From JANQIO01 sp965601975 (GTDB lineage: Bacteria; Pseudomonadota; Gammaproteobacteria; Pseudomonadales; Halieaceae), in contig OZ271856.1 in NCBI GenBank assembly GCA_965601975.1, positions 62,001 to 126,000 of the forward strand: a stretch of 64,000 nt of DNA. The letters run 5' to 3'. The position numbers were made by a program, and so were the translations under genes. Position 1 is the first letter of the stretch, and every line of letters starts with the position of its first letter. A model generated the notes under the pieces. It ran no database searches and was not told the origin of the DNA. It was given only the letters and a program-made list of their open reading frames with translations. Below are positions 33,910 through 44,300 of this stretch, in pieces.

Positions 33910-35526
33910 CTACTGTACCTTTTCGCATTTTCTTGTTAACTCATCGACTTTCTTTGAGTCATGCGTCGGTACAGGAATCTGCTCCGGATTGTTGCCGGTA
34001 ATCGACCTAACAATTTCGTTCGCGATCTGTGTGCTCACCCACGGGTACTTGGTACACTCATGGCTGGCGCCCACCGGCCTGTCCCCGGCGCCGTCAAATG
34101 CGGCAGGGTAGTACCGTCGCGCTGAAGGGTTGTCCTGGAAGTACTGCCAGACATCGCGTGCCTGCTTTTCTCTCACGAGCCTGCGGTACCATCCCTTGTC
34201 GTAGGGGAATCTGTCCGGAGTCAGGTGCTGCTCAATGAGGAGCATTCTGTCTGAGTACCACCGGTCTTCGGCCATGCCGGACACCAGGTACAACAGCGAC
34301 GCCGGGTAAACCTTCCACACATCGTCGTCTTCTTCCTGCTCAAGGTTAAGCGGGTATATGCGCAGACCGGCGTCCGCGATAGCATCTTCATTCCGCAGCA
34401 CCAGCTTGGCAAAGTCAGATTGGTTGATAGCAGGTGCGACCAGGTGTGCCCCGTTCAGTGCCTTGCCGCGGCCGTCGAGGGATTCGAGCATGCGGCCCAC
34501 GGGAATCGAGCCGGCGGAATGTGAGATGGCGTATATCTGGAACCCGTGATTGGAGTCCTGATGCGCGAGCAAGGCTGTCAGCAGCGTGTCGCCACCTGAG
34601 CCGCTGGCAAAGCACTCCCTGGCATGCTCCTTAACGTTGCTCCAGTGGATTGCCGCCAGTTTCTGTGCCGTAACGCCTGCGTACCCCAACTCGCGAAAGA
34701 ACTCTTCCTCGATGGTCGGCACGATCTGGTGGTTATTCTGAATAGCGAATCTCGCCAGTATCCTGGCAATGACCTTGGCGGCCTTAAAGATTCCAGCAGA
34801 TTTCACGCGGCCATGCTGTTCCAGGCTACTGGCAGCTGCCTCATCAATCTTGGTGGACAGCGGGATAAAGTCGGGGTCCTCGGTGAGTTGCAGCCCCACT
34901 TCCCTCGCCAGCGCGTCGTCTTCCAGGATGGCTAGGTAGTACTCCTCCGGTTCCGTACCGTCACGATAGCGGTCGTTGCGGAAACTGGTAAAGCTTTGGC
35001 CGTCGAGGTACTGGCGCCCGAAATCCCGCAGCTCATCATCACTGAGTTGTCGAAAAGACACGCCCCGCTTTCTGCTTACCAGGTTGTCGAACTCGTCTTT
35101 GACGCTCTCGAATGCATCGCTCTTCAGGATTTCCCTGGCGATATCGACGAAGTTCTCCCACATATACAGTTCTGCGTCGTAGTTCACGAAGATGGGGTAG
35201 AAGCCATCCATTTCGGCGGTCGCAAAGATTGATTCGACTAACCAGGGACCCAGGCTCTCTTTCATGTACTTCTGCGCGCTAAGACCGCCGTGGAAATACA
35301 GGATCGCGCCCTTGGAACTTGCGGTGGTAGCTGCATCAACAACGCGCTGCACGTGGTCGAGGTTTTCCTCGCGGCAAGCGACATGGTTCAGGGGATAAGG
35401 ATTGACCTTACTGTCTTGCTGATCCGGCGGCGGCTCCTGGTCCGTGTGGTCACGCGGCGTGCTTGCGCACGAAGCCAGGAAAAAACACAAAGCGGTCCCA
35501 AGCACCACAGGGCGCAATGATTTCAT
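33910..35526 (-). CDS. serine-hydrolase-like lipoprotein (alpha/beta hydrolase fold)
   Basis: 538 residues from the ATG at 35526 (GGAG ahead), giving a lipoprotein signal with LASC (hydrophobic VVLGTALCFFLASC). Two hydrolase signatures are visible: an oxyanion-type HGG in ILYFHGGLS after the signal, and a nucleophile elbow ISHSAGS with Ser337. The middle part (about 130-280) is a long helical insertion. Probably an esterase or lipase anchored in the envelope. It is divergent from the phosphoesterase operon with the giant genes and shares its GC content, so it may belong to the same system. Confidence 0.72.
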   Translation of the reverse strand: MKSLRPVVLGTALCFFLASCASTPRDHTDQEPPPDQQDSKVNPYPLNHVACREENLDHVQRVVDAATTASSKGAILYFHGGLSAQKYMKESLGPWLVESIFATAEMDGFYPIFVNYDAELYMWENFVDIAREILKSDAFESVKDEFDNLVSRKRGVSFRQLSDDELRDFGRQYLDGQSFTSFRNDRYRDGTEPEEYYLAILEDDALAREVGLQLTEDPDFIPLSTKIDEAAASSLEQHGRVKSAGIFKAAKVIARILARFAIQNNHQIVPTIEEEFFRELGYAGVTAQKLAAIHWSNVKEHARECFASGSGGDTLLTALLAHQDSNHGFQIYAISHSAGSIPVGRMLESLDGRGKALNGAHLVAPAINQSDFAKLVLRNEDAIADAGLRIYPLNLEQEEDDDVWKVYPASLLYLVSGMAEDRWYSDRMLLIEQHLTPDRFPYDKGWYRRLVREKQARDVWQYFQDNPSARRYYPAAFDGAGDRPVGASHECTKYPWVSTQIANEIVRSITGNNPEQIPVPTHDSKKVDELTRKCEKVQ

Positions 35527-35969
35527 AGGAAACTCCAAGGCTGGAACTGATTCTTCTTGTTGTAGGAGAGTGTAGACCATGAAACAGGCACACAATCGAA
35601 CTCCAGCGTGACTGCAATACAGTGACGCCGGCCGCGGGTTGAGAAATAGATCTGGGGGTTCCAGTCATCAGTCTCCTTGTTCGTGCGGGAGGGTTGCCCC
35701 GATTCGATCCTAGTCACCAGATATCGTCATTGGCCAGCTCTCGTTGGTACCTTTCCTTACCGTGTGATCATGTTTGCAGCGGCTGAAAGCGCCCTGGTCT
35801 GGTATTCCTGCTCCAAGACTGCAGTTCCTCTCACTTTGCCTTGGCATTTCAGTGACCTTCTACTTAACTGGTCAGTGGTAGCTGTGTGGGCCTTGCGGAA
35901 CTTATCGCTGGGCAGACTTTCCACGACCCGTCTCCAAAAATATTTGGCGCCTCCACTGAGAGAATTCCG

Positions 35970-35989
35970 GCAGTAGCGACAGCTACTGC
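35970..35989. promoter_or_regulatory. short perfect hairpin/dyad
   Basis: GCAGTAGC GACA GCTACTGC: an eight-base stem with a GACA loop, 14 bases before the 36003-36027 dyad. No T run follows, so it is more likely an operator or leader structure than a terminator. Confidence 0.4.
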
Positions 35990-36002
35990 GAAACGTTCCG
36001 CT

Positions 36003-36027
36003 ATGGTCTTGAAATTTTATAGACCAT
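36003..36027. promoter_or_regulatory. operator-like dyad ATGGTCT-N11-AGACCAT
   Basis: A perfect 7-base inverted repeat with an 11-base AT-rich spacer (TGAAATTTTAT), the T-N11-A geometry of LysR-type boxes. It overlaps TATAGA (36018-36023), a possible -10, and lies 114 bases before the first gene of the large operon. No LysR-type gene is in the window. Confidence 0.5.
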
Positions 36028-36140
36028 GCAGAACTTGAACTTGAGGTGGCAGAGTGTGCGTGGTCAGGGACAGCGTCCCAAATGGCCGACAGCTAGCTGA
36101 CGCAGAAAGATCTAACAACGAACAACAAGGAGTTCACACC

Positions 36141-37991
36141 ATGCAAATCATCGCAGGGCCCTGCCTCAAAGCCTGCTCCACCTCGAGAATCAACGTCTGG
36201 CTGATGACCGATACACCCTGTAAACCGGAACTGTCGGTGACGAAACCCGGTGGCAATGCATCCCTTTGCAAGTCGCGGGTCTACAGCCAGCGCGTCGGCC
36301 AGTCCGTCACTGCACACCTGCTTGTGGCGGAGCCGCTTCAGCAGGAATTCCCTCAGGATCAGAAGCTCTTCTACAACGTCTCTGTGGGCGAAGAGGATCT
36401 CGTTTCACTGGGCATGACGACAGGCGCAAAGACCCTGTGCTACGACGACGAGCCGCTGCCATCCGTGGTCCTGCCCTCGGTGCACCGCTGTGTCGCGCAG
36501 CTGTCGTGTCGAAAGCCGCATTCCACGGCTTCGAAGCCCTACCCAGACCAGGTGGTCGGTCTGAACAAGCTGGTTAAGGACGCTCTCAACCAGCAGGACC
36601 GGCCAACCGCGCTGTTTTGCACTGGCGACCAGATCTACGCCGATGATGTCTGCCCTGTTCTTGCGGATGCGATCAAGCGGCAAGCTGGACAAATGTTTGA
36701 CAAGGAGTCGTTGCCGGCAGTCAACGGCAAGCCGACAGATCAGGATGCGCTCAAGCTCAATGGGCGCGACGAAACAATGTACCGCGCCGGATTCACATCC
36801 ACCCATGCGGACAATCACTTGCTGAGTTTTGCCGAGTACGTGTTGATGTATTCGGCGGTGATGGGAGGACTTCCCCTCAGCTTCTCTGACTATTCAGAGG
36901 TACGAGGCAAGCTGGCGAAGAAGCGGAAAAAGCGACCCAATGGCCAGTACGTAATGGTGCCGAGCGTAACGGCGAAGCAGTGGAAGAAGCGCACGGAAGT
37001 GCTCAAGCAATTTTTCAAGGATGCGATCGCCTACCGCCGCGTGATGGCCAATGTTCCCACCTATACCATGTTTGACGACCACGAAGTGACCGACGACTGG
37101 AACGTCAGCAAGAAGGTGGCACAGGCATTGAAGAAGGCCGGATCCCTTGGCCGCCGCGTCCACTGCAATGCGCTGGCTGCATACTTTTTCTGCCAGCATT
37201 GGGGAAATGATGGCGCGTCCGTCGACGCGACCTTCAGCGGCGAGGCGGGCAAATATGCCCTGTCGCGGGAGAATGCCAGCAGCTTCGAGAAGGGCCTGCT
37301 GGCGAGGGACTGGAGCTATATCGTCCCGGGCAAGCCCGCGGCTGTATGCCTGGACACCCGTACACAGCGAGCCATCGGAAACGGCAGACCAGGGCTGCTC
37401 AACAGCGCCGCGTTCGACCGGCTCGAGAAGATGCTGCAGAAAGTGGCGGGGACCGCCGAGACCCTGATCCTGCTCAGTCCCGCGCCCGTGTACGGTCTCG
37501 ATGCGATCGAGAAGGCGCAGGAGGTGATGACCAGTGGTTGGGCCAGGCGCCTGGTGGAGGAATTCGACGCGGAATACTGGGCAGGAAACCAGAAGGCTTT
37601 CGAGCGGCTCGATGGCCTGCTCAAGAATCTGCAACACCGCGACTGCGTCATTCTATCTGGCGATGTGCACTACTCATTCATGCGCCAGGGCAGCGCGGGT
37701 AGCACGCGGCTGTGGCAGTGCTCCAGCAGCGCCGTTCACAACGCGAACGGAAAATGGATGCGAAATACCGGTTTCAAGCTGCTGCAGAAGCTAGAGCACC
37801 GCCGCGGCGTAACACCCCCCTATCTGCACGCAGAGAACCGATGGGAGTTCATGTCGGGGGAGCCCAATTTCGGGACGCTCACCTTTGATAGTGAAGGTGT
37901 TCCGGCCAGCAACCGTTTTCATTTCTACGACCTCGACGCCAGGAAGCGCAGTGTGTGGACGTATGAGTTTGTCGAGGCGGAGGCGGGCTAG
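36141..37991 (+). CDS. PhoD-like metallophosphoesterase
   Basis: 616 residues of the PhoD/alkaline-phosphatase-D-like type, with the metal-site motifs GDQIYADD (about 162), FDDHEVTDDW (about 310) and SGDVHYSF (about 506). Members hydrolyse phosphomono- or diesters with Fe/Ca centres. Unlike PhoD, no twin-arginine or Sec signal is visible, so this one may be cytosolic or exported with its cluster. The ATG at 36141 is preferred over an upstream start because AAGGAG lies nine bases ahead. It opens the large plus-strand cluster; a 223-base gap separates it from the next gene. Confidence 0.8.
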   Translation: MQIIAGPCLKACSTSRINVWLMTDTPCKPELSVTKPGGNASLCKSRVYSQRVGQSVTAHLLVAEPLQQEFPQDQKLFYNVSVGEEDLVSLGMTTGAKTLCYDDEPLPSVVLPSVHRCVAQLSCRKPHSTASKPYPDQVVGLNKLVKDALNQQDRPTALFCTGDQIYADDVCPVLADAIKRQAGQMFDKESLPAVNGKPTDQDALKLNGRDETMYRAGFTSTHADNHLLSFAEYVLMYSAVMGGLPLSFSDYSEVRGKLAKKRKKRPNGQYVMVPSVTAKQWKKRTEVLKQFFKDAIAYRRVMANVPTYTMFDDHEVTDDWNVSKKVAQALKKAGSLGRRVHCNALAAYFFCQHWGNDGASVDATFSGEAGKYALSRENASSFEKGLLARDWSYIVPGKPAAVCLDTRTQRAIGNGRPGLLNSAAFDRLEKMLQKVAGTAETLILLSPAPVYGLDAIEKAQEVMTSGWARRLVEEFDAEYWAGNQKAFERLDGLLKNLQHRDCVILSGDVHYSFMRQGSAGSTRLWQCSSSAVHNANGKWMRNTGFKLLQKLEHRRGVTPPYLHAENRWEFMSGEPNFGTLTFDSEGVPASNRFHFYDLDARKRSVWTYEFVEAEAG

Positions 37992-38214
37992 GTTGCCGAG
38001 TCCTGCCGGGCCAGCGTCGCACCCTGGCCGAGATGGGAGTGAAAGAAAGTTGCATTCATGCATTTTCTTCTCCCGAGAATGGAGATGTAACTGGATGAAA
38101 TTAGAAACCTCGTCTTTACTTCGACTCGAGCGATGCGCGCCGACTGTGGTGATCTTTAGTACGGCCGGTAGCGAGCGAAGAAAAGAAAAAATCGCAGCGG
38201 AATAAGGAAGAACC

Positions 38215-39933
38215 GTGCCCTTCACACGTTATGGAGAACGCCATCTCACCACAGATGACTTCGATCTGTCTGCAAAGCCCCAACTGGGGCATGGCCGCTA
38301 CGAGGGCCAGGACCTCCCCGGCCCGACAGACCCCGGGTACGTAAAGCAGCTGCAGGAAGACCTGCTCGAACTGGGTTTTGCCCTGGTGGGCACTGCCGAC
38401 GGTGACTTCGGCGTAAAGACTGAACTGGCCCTACGGGAGTTCCAGTCCTACGCGCGACTTCCCTTCACCGCCAAGCAGGTCGCCAGCAACGAGACCTATG
38501 CAGACGGCCTTGAGCAATCGGCTAACCCGGTGATGTACAGCGGCCCGGTGTCGGGATCGCTGAACCGACAGACGGCAGAGTCGATTGTGGCCTGGCTGGC
38601 CAATCAGCACCGCTGCCCCGTTGTCATCGAGGCCCGCAGTGTCAGGCGGGGCGTTTACGATCCCACCGTCACGCCCTTGGACCAGAATATCTGGTGGGCG
38701 AGGGAGGTCACCAGCAGCGCGCCCCGCATGTATGCGGTGGATTTCACGGGCCGCTACGATAGCGCGCCCTCGGACTTCCGCGATGACAATGGCCGCATCA
38801 CACTGGGAGAAGCGTCAGCCTCCAGCATCGGCATCGGCGGGCCCGCCAGTCGAACGACGCACAGCCTGGCCAGCGCTGAAATTCTGCCGGACACCCTGAC
38901 TGAAAAGGCCTGGGTATCCATGGATCAGGCTGAGCGCAGTACGTTCAGGGTCATCAGGGCAGTGGCTGACCTGGAGTGCATGGGGGTGTTCGACAGCCTT
39001 AATGCCTACGACAGCGGTGTCATTTCCGTCGGGCCGTATCACCATATCCTCTTCAGTCAGCGCGGTAGAAATCCCAATTCGAAGGTGGTCCGCGGTGAGC
39101 TCGGCGCTTTTCTCGCCTACCTGCAGCGAGACGTACCCCAGGCCTACGAACGGCTTCTGACTGACAACGGCGTGGGGTTCCGTCCTGTCGCCGGCAATCA
39201 GATCAACTGGTCCCGAGAGTCTTCGCTGCGCGTCTACACGGCAATGGTGAACTTGCAGACCGCGAGCGGAAACTTTGAAAAGCCCGTGAACAAGTTTGCA
39301 CTGTCAGAATGGTTCCGCAGCTGGCACTGGTTCTATCGTTTCTCGACAGCAGCGCGTGTCGACGAGGATTTCCGCCGGGGCTTTTGGTTTATCACCCGCC
39401 TGCGTCTCTGGGACATTCTCAACGCGGAATGGGACGGTGAGTCCATCGTGAAAAAAGGCGATGGTTCCACCAGGAAGCTGCTCATCGGGGATGTATTTCG
39501 CTCAGAGGTCGCGGTCGCGATCCTGCTGCGCTTTCACGTCAGCTATCCCGCGGCCATCCTGAAAAGTGGTAAGGCCGCGCCCTTGCTGCGCTGGGTGCTG
39601 GAAAGCGCCGCCATTGAGGAAGACCTGCAGAAGCCACAGGACTGGAGCAATGCGGAGGAGGTTCGCCTCATCGCCCAGCTCAGGGATGCAATAGAAAACG
39701 GCTACGAAGAGAAACCGGGCGTCAGGCTCAAGCAGGTCAAGGGCTGGACCATCCCGCACGCGGAGAAGCTGATCGAGTGGCCGATATCACAGGGCCGGCG
39801 ATACAGCGGCCGCAATCCAACTTCGAAGCTCGGCCCGGAGACCGATCAGGAAGCTCTCCAGCCGCTTTCACGCGGTCGCCAATTCGGCTTCAAGATGCAC
39901 AGTCCGGAATGGGGAGCACCGATATGGGAGTAG
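38215..39933 (+). CDS. peptidoglycan-binding protein with possible lysozyme-like domain
   Basis: 572 residues, GTG start with AAGGAAG seven bases ahead. Residues about 42-80 are a PG_binding_1 repeat (YVKQLQEDLLELGFALVG, DGDFGVKTELALREFQSYA). From about 245, ADLECMGVFDSLNAYDSGVI followed by VGPYHH and GELGAFLAYL resembles the active-site layout of muramidase/chitosanase-type enzymes (Glu254 candidate). No signal peptide, so it resembles phage or injection-system lytic subunits more than a secreted autolysin. Its 3' end overlaps the lipoprotein gene by ten bases. Confidence 0.68.
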   Translation: MPFTRYGERHLTTDDFDLSAKPQLGHGRYEGQDLPGPTDPGYVKQLQEDLLELGFALVGTADGDFGVKTELALREFQSYARLPFTAKQVASNETYADGLEQSANPVMYSGPVSGSLNRQTAESIVAWLANQHRCPVVIEARSVRRGVYDPTVTPLDQNIWWAREVTSSAPRMYAVDFTGRYDSAPSDFRDDNGRITLGEASASSIGIGGPASRTTHSLASAEILPDTLTEKAWVSMDQAERSTFRVIRAVADLECMGVFDSLNAYDSGVISVGPYHHILFSQRGRNPNSKVVRGELGAFLAYLQRDVPQAYERLLTDNGVGFRPVAGNQINWSRESSLRVYTAMVNLQTASGNFEKPVNKFALSEWFRSWHWFYRFSTAARVDEDFRRGFWFITRLRLWDILNAEWDGESIVKKGDGSTRKLLIGDVFRSEVAVAILLRFHVSYPAAILKSGKAAPLLRWVLESAAIEEDLQKPQDWSNAEEVRLIAQLRDAIENGYEEKPGVRLKQVKGWTIPHAEKLIEWPISQGRRYSGRNPTSKLGPETDQEALQPLSRGRQFGFKMHSPEWGAPIWE

Positions 39934-41354
39934 TCAGGAAGATTGCCGCAGTGATTGCTGTTCTTCTCGCAGTCACCAGTTGTCAGAGTACAGTGACGCT
40001 TGATAGCGCGGTGCCCCTGGATGCCGCCACCTCCTACATCACTAATGAATGCTTTTACGAGATCTCACAGCCAGCAGGGCGTGTAAATCTATCCCCGCCG
40101 GTTTTCAAGCAGGAATCACATGCCCGGAAGGGCTGCTCTGACCCCACGGAACGCCATTCTGACGGGGTGTTATACCTTCCAGGCGTACGGCTTTCCCCAG
40201 GCGACACGCTAGAGTTTACGGCCCTTGATGCTGGCCAAATCCTGGAGAGTAGGGCGGCCAAGCGCCGATCCCAGGCCACCATTCCCCATCAGGTGACGCT
40301 ACCTATCCGGTTCGTGAATCCGCGGTCACCGACGGCAGGGCTGTCTACCCTCGAGGAAGGTATTCTTCTGTCTGCGCTGACGACGAGGCGTCTACGCTGC
40401 TTCAGCAGTGATGGCAGCGCCTGTGCGCGCCCCGATCACGCAGCCTTGGTTCGGTCATTCTTTGACGGCAACAGCCTGTACCTATGGAACACACTGGTAC
40501 AGACCGCGCGCGTGATTCCCTATCCCCGGGCACTTTATCGTCACACAGGGGATCAGCCAGGCCACGCAGATATGCGTTGGGCAATCTTCCTGTCTTTCAG
40601 CGAGTTCTGCCGTAACTTCGCGACGGCTAAAGGCCTCGCCGCCGACGATCAGATGTTGAAAACCTTCGCGTCTTTCTATCCGAACGCGGGTGGTGGTCCC
40701 AACAACGCCGATGTCTGCGCCGGTCTGAGCAACAGCTTTTTCCAGGTGCCAAGGTACCTGGTAGGCGGGCCGAATGCGTTCATTCTCTCCGCGATAACAT
40801 CTGGCGAGATAGAAGGCATTGATGACAGAGAAGGTTTTTACGGAAACACGGTGATGGCTCGATACTCCTCTGTCACGCTGGTCTCCGGTGTCAACCTACC
40901 GAAAACCCCGGTTGCAGAAGCGGATGCCTGGACACTCGCGGATTGGGAAGACTCGGGAATCTGCGATATCCCCGGCCCAGACAACCAGCACCGGTATTTC
41001 GGGATACGTGCGATCAAGCCGCACGGTAGTGTCCACGCATTCTTCCTGCCTCACCCTGACTCACCGGTGAACAACGACGGTAATGAGATTGCCTACAAGG
41101 TCTACGACAGAATTGATGACTCAGGAGATGCAGCGCCGACCAGGACTCGCGAGTTGAAACTCGATGTCGGTTCCAGTCCATTGTCTCTTCGCCAGAGCCT
41201 CTCTCGCTCGGCGCTCAAACAGCTCTACCTCAGCGACCTGGCCGCAATCACCTGGCAGGAAGTGAAGGCATCCGACGGGGGTTCCTGGAAGCGAATTCCA
41301 GTAGGCCCCCCGCCGGGCTGTAACTTCGGTAAGACGAGGGGTGGTTCCAGATGA
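39924..41354 (+). CDS. lipoprotein of unknown function in the giant-gene cluster
   Basis: 476 residues from the ATG at 39924, which gives a clear lipoprotein signal (RKIAAVIAVLLAVTSC). An in-frame ATG 147 bases upstream would hide the signal. The mature part is rich in Cys (at least nine after the lipobox) and has no recognised motif; mid-region segments RWAIFLSFSEFCRNFATAKG and NADVCAGLSNSFFQVP look well folded. It overlaps the preceding gene by ten and the following giant gene by four bases (ATGA), so the three are translationally coupled. Confidence 0.72.
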   Translation: MGVVRKIAAVIAVLLAVTSCQSTVTLDSAVPLDAATSYITNECFYEISQPAGRVNLSPPVFKQESHARKGCSDPTERHSDGVLYLPGVRLSPGDTLEFTALDAGQILESRAAKRRSQATIPHQVTLPIRFVNPRSPTAGLSTLEEGILLSALTTRRLRCFSSDGSACARPDHAALVRSFFDGNSLYLWNTLVQTARVIPYPRALYRHTGDQPGHADMRWAIFLSFSEFCRNFATAKGLAADDQMLKTFASFYPNAGGGPNNADVCAGLSNSFFQVPRYLVGGPNAFILSAITSGEIEGIDDREGFYGNTVMARYSSVTLVSGVNLPKTPVAEADAWTLADWEDSGICDIPGPDNQHRYFGIRAIKPHGSVHAFFLPHPDSPVNNDGNEIAYKVYDRIDDSGDAAPTRTRELKLDVGSSPLSLRQSLSRSALKQLYLSDLAAITWQEVKASDGGSWKRIPVGPPPGCNFGKTRGGSR

Positions 41355-44300
41355 GCACCACCTTTCATTTATTCGGCCAGAGCTTCGAACTCAGCCAAGA
41401 CTTGAGCCTCAATCTGGCTCAGCTGCCGGGACCCGACGGAGACTATCCCTGTCAGCTTGAGCTGTCTTTGATATCAGAGGCTGAGTCCCTAGCGACCATA
41501 GTGCTGAAGGGCCAACTTCCCTCGACGTATGTCGAGTTGGAGGCTGACTTCCACTTCCGTATTGAGAACAACCGCCTCATCCCAATGGATGTTCGTACCA
41601 CACGCCCGGGATCGAGAGTCGTCTACTTGTTGCACTCTGTATCGCAGACTGACTCCCAGAACCCGGTGACTCGCAATCCTTCGATGACCGTGGCACGCGA
41701 TGGTGCAGACCAGATGACTGGATTCACTGTCATCGATGAGGAAGATACCTTAAAAGCCTGGGTGGAACAGGCTGACAAGACCATCGAGAACCTGGACTTG
41801 GCGTCGTCCAGCTGGATGCGGACCGAGTTCTCATTCGATCTCAAGCGTGCACGTGTACGAGCCAAAGCCCCTGGTGCTGGCATGACAATCATTGACAGCC
41901 TCTACTCCGAGGAGGAAGACGAAGAAATTTTTCGCTCCCAGCGTGCAGATGCCAGTGACATCATCATCGATGCTTCGGGTGTCCACATCTACGGCACCCC
42001 GATCAATGGCGCCTTCATGTTGCACCCCGATGTATTCGATACGCGTGCAATCCACCGCGGCAATAGTAGAGCCGAGGGACCAGCGACCAATCCCGAGGAC
42101 AACGCAATACTTTACCAGTACGCGTTGGTGAACGGCCGGCTGGACTGGACGGTCCTTAAAGGCGCGGACCGAGTTACCCAGATTCGGTGGGTAGGGCACG
42201 AAGGTGATGACGCGTCGGACCCGGGCATGGTGATATTCCGCTATCAGGATGAGCACGGGAACCCCCTGATAATCAGACCCGTCGGGTCGGATGGACTGCG
42301 AGCCAATTTGCGCCTTGGCTACCGACACGGGCTTGATACTACCGTCGCTGAAGACGATTCCGAGACCAGCTGGGAGAAATCGAATCGAGGGATTGTGGTC
42401 ACAGGGCGCGCCTCCGAAGACGGAGATTTTGACGCCGCTGTGCCCTGTATTCTCTCTTCACTGGACCCCGTGGCCCTCTACAGCAGAGCTGACGATGACT
42501 ATGACCCGATAGACGGTCCCCGATGGTTAATCGATGGTGTGGCCCCGTACTCTAAGCGGGCGCCGCTGGAAATCCACGGCATGATCACCGGCGCTCGAAT
42601 GCGCTGCAAGACCAATTTTATCAAGCAGTTGTGGGAACAAGGCGCGCTTGGACACGAGGCGTCTCTGAACTTCAGGGAAGTTGTTGACCCGGTCCTCCAG
42701 GAAGTCGACTTCTACCGCAGTGAACTACTGCTTGGCAAAGCTGAACACTGGGAGCTGCAGTCCCAGACCGAGGAGCGCGACGTCTACCAGAAGGTGGCGG
42801 CCGCGCCGAATGATCTTCTTATTCGGGGCAGGGCAGCCACTGCAACAGCCAACGAGATTCGGCTGCCATTGATCGACACGAAATTTGCTTTCGCCAACCT
42901 CACCGGGGTCGATCGACGTCATGCGCAAACTGGACTGCGGCTGGGCAAAGGGAGATTGGCCCGTGAAGGGCGAGACTGGTCGGTAGAGTTGAATGAACAG
43001 TTCGCCGGAGAGAGCCCCAGTGCATTCTCCCGACCGAAAATTGGTAACTACACCCATGTCACCGGCTTTGGCGCCAGGCCCAGCGACGATCAGCCCTACG
43101 AAACGATTATCGAGGTTCCGCCGGTGACCGCGCGAGCACTGAAGGAGTCCGGCACACAGTCGGTGGGTCTGATCGCCTCAACCGCCCCGCCCGAAGGTGG
43201 TGCTGTGGGCGCTGCGGCGGTAGCACAGTTTGAGCGATCTTCCGAGTTCACGTTCAGCACCGACTATATGTTTGGCGGTCTCCGCACACCGGAGCAGATT
43301 GCCGAGCTGGAGGGCATGCTGGAAAACCTGGGGGCGGGCGCCGGCAGCGTTCGCGAGAAGTTCTTCCAGCTGTGGAACGATCCATCGCCCCTTTCACCAG
43401 CTGCCAGGGAGGGCATAAAGGTCCTTCGCGAAATTCTGGTCGGTCTCCGGGAATTTGACGTTGAGCCCGCGGACGAAGAACAGCGCATCGCCGCCCACGT
43501 GTTCTATCAGCAGAAGCTCGCCTCGGTGATTGAGGAACTGACCGCGGGCAAGGAAGTCCCGGGCATTCCCTTCGAAGAGAACGATTTCTACCTGGAGTTC
43601 TTCCAGCGGATGACGCCGGAGGAGTTTGGCGAATACTGGAAGAATACTGCCCCTTACAGCAGCCTGCTCGAGCACCTCTGGGACTACTTCTGGGCGCCCC
43701 CCAGCAACGAGCTGTTCAGGCGAGCACTGTCACTTCTGTTCCCGGAGCTGCGCTCTCCCGGTGCTGATCCCTCAATAGACGAGAAAATCCAGCCCTACCT
43801 GGATGCTCTCAGGGCTGAGGTCCTGCCCTTTGATGTAAATGCCTGGAAGGACATTTTCAAGGGCACGCTGCAGGGTTTCCTCACCGATCTAGAACAGGGC
43901 GCTGACGTGCTCTACCGGGAGGCCGTCCGGGCGTGGAAGGACCTGGCGGATGAGCAGCTCGATGCTCTGCGCGAGGAATTCGGCAGCTATCTCACGGAAG
44001 ACGTATACAAGTCGCTGCTGGCCAACAAGGAGGCCGCCAATCAATTCCTGGCCATTCTCAAGGAGAAGAACCGCGTCATCCAGGAGTACGCCGGGACGCT
44101 CAAGGACCTGGCTGACCTGAAGAGCGCCACCCGCAATTACCTGTTCTTTACCAGCAAGTTCGACACCAAAGAGTACTCCACGGCAAAGCGGCTGCTTCAG
44201 TCGAAAAACACGAAGTTCAACCTGTGCCAACTTGGAAAGAGCACCAACTGGTTCTTCCTTATTGATGAAGACACCACGGTGGTGGTTAAGATCACTCGCG

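Larger units (their letters stand above)
35527..36140. other. gene-free divergent intergenic region
   Basis: 614 bases without a supported gene, between the lipoprotein hydrolase (minus) and the PhoD-like gene (plus). It contains two hairpin-forming dyads (35970-35989 and 36003-36027), described separately, that probably control one or both directions. An open frame at 35677-35976 has no ribosome-binding site and an unlikely composition. Confidence 0.6.

Noticed and set aside
35677..35976. A 99-codon open frame in the divergent gap
   Set aside because: No ribosome-binding site and non-protein-like composition; overlaps the regulatory dyad.
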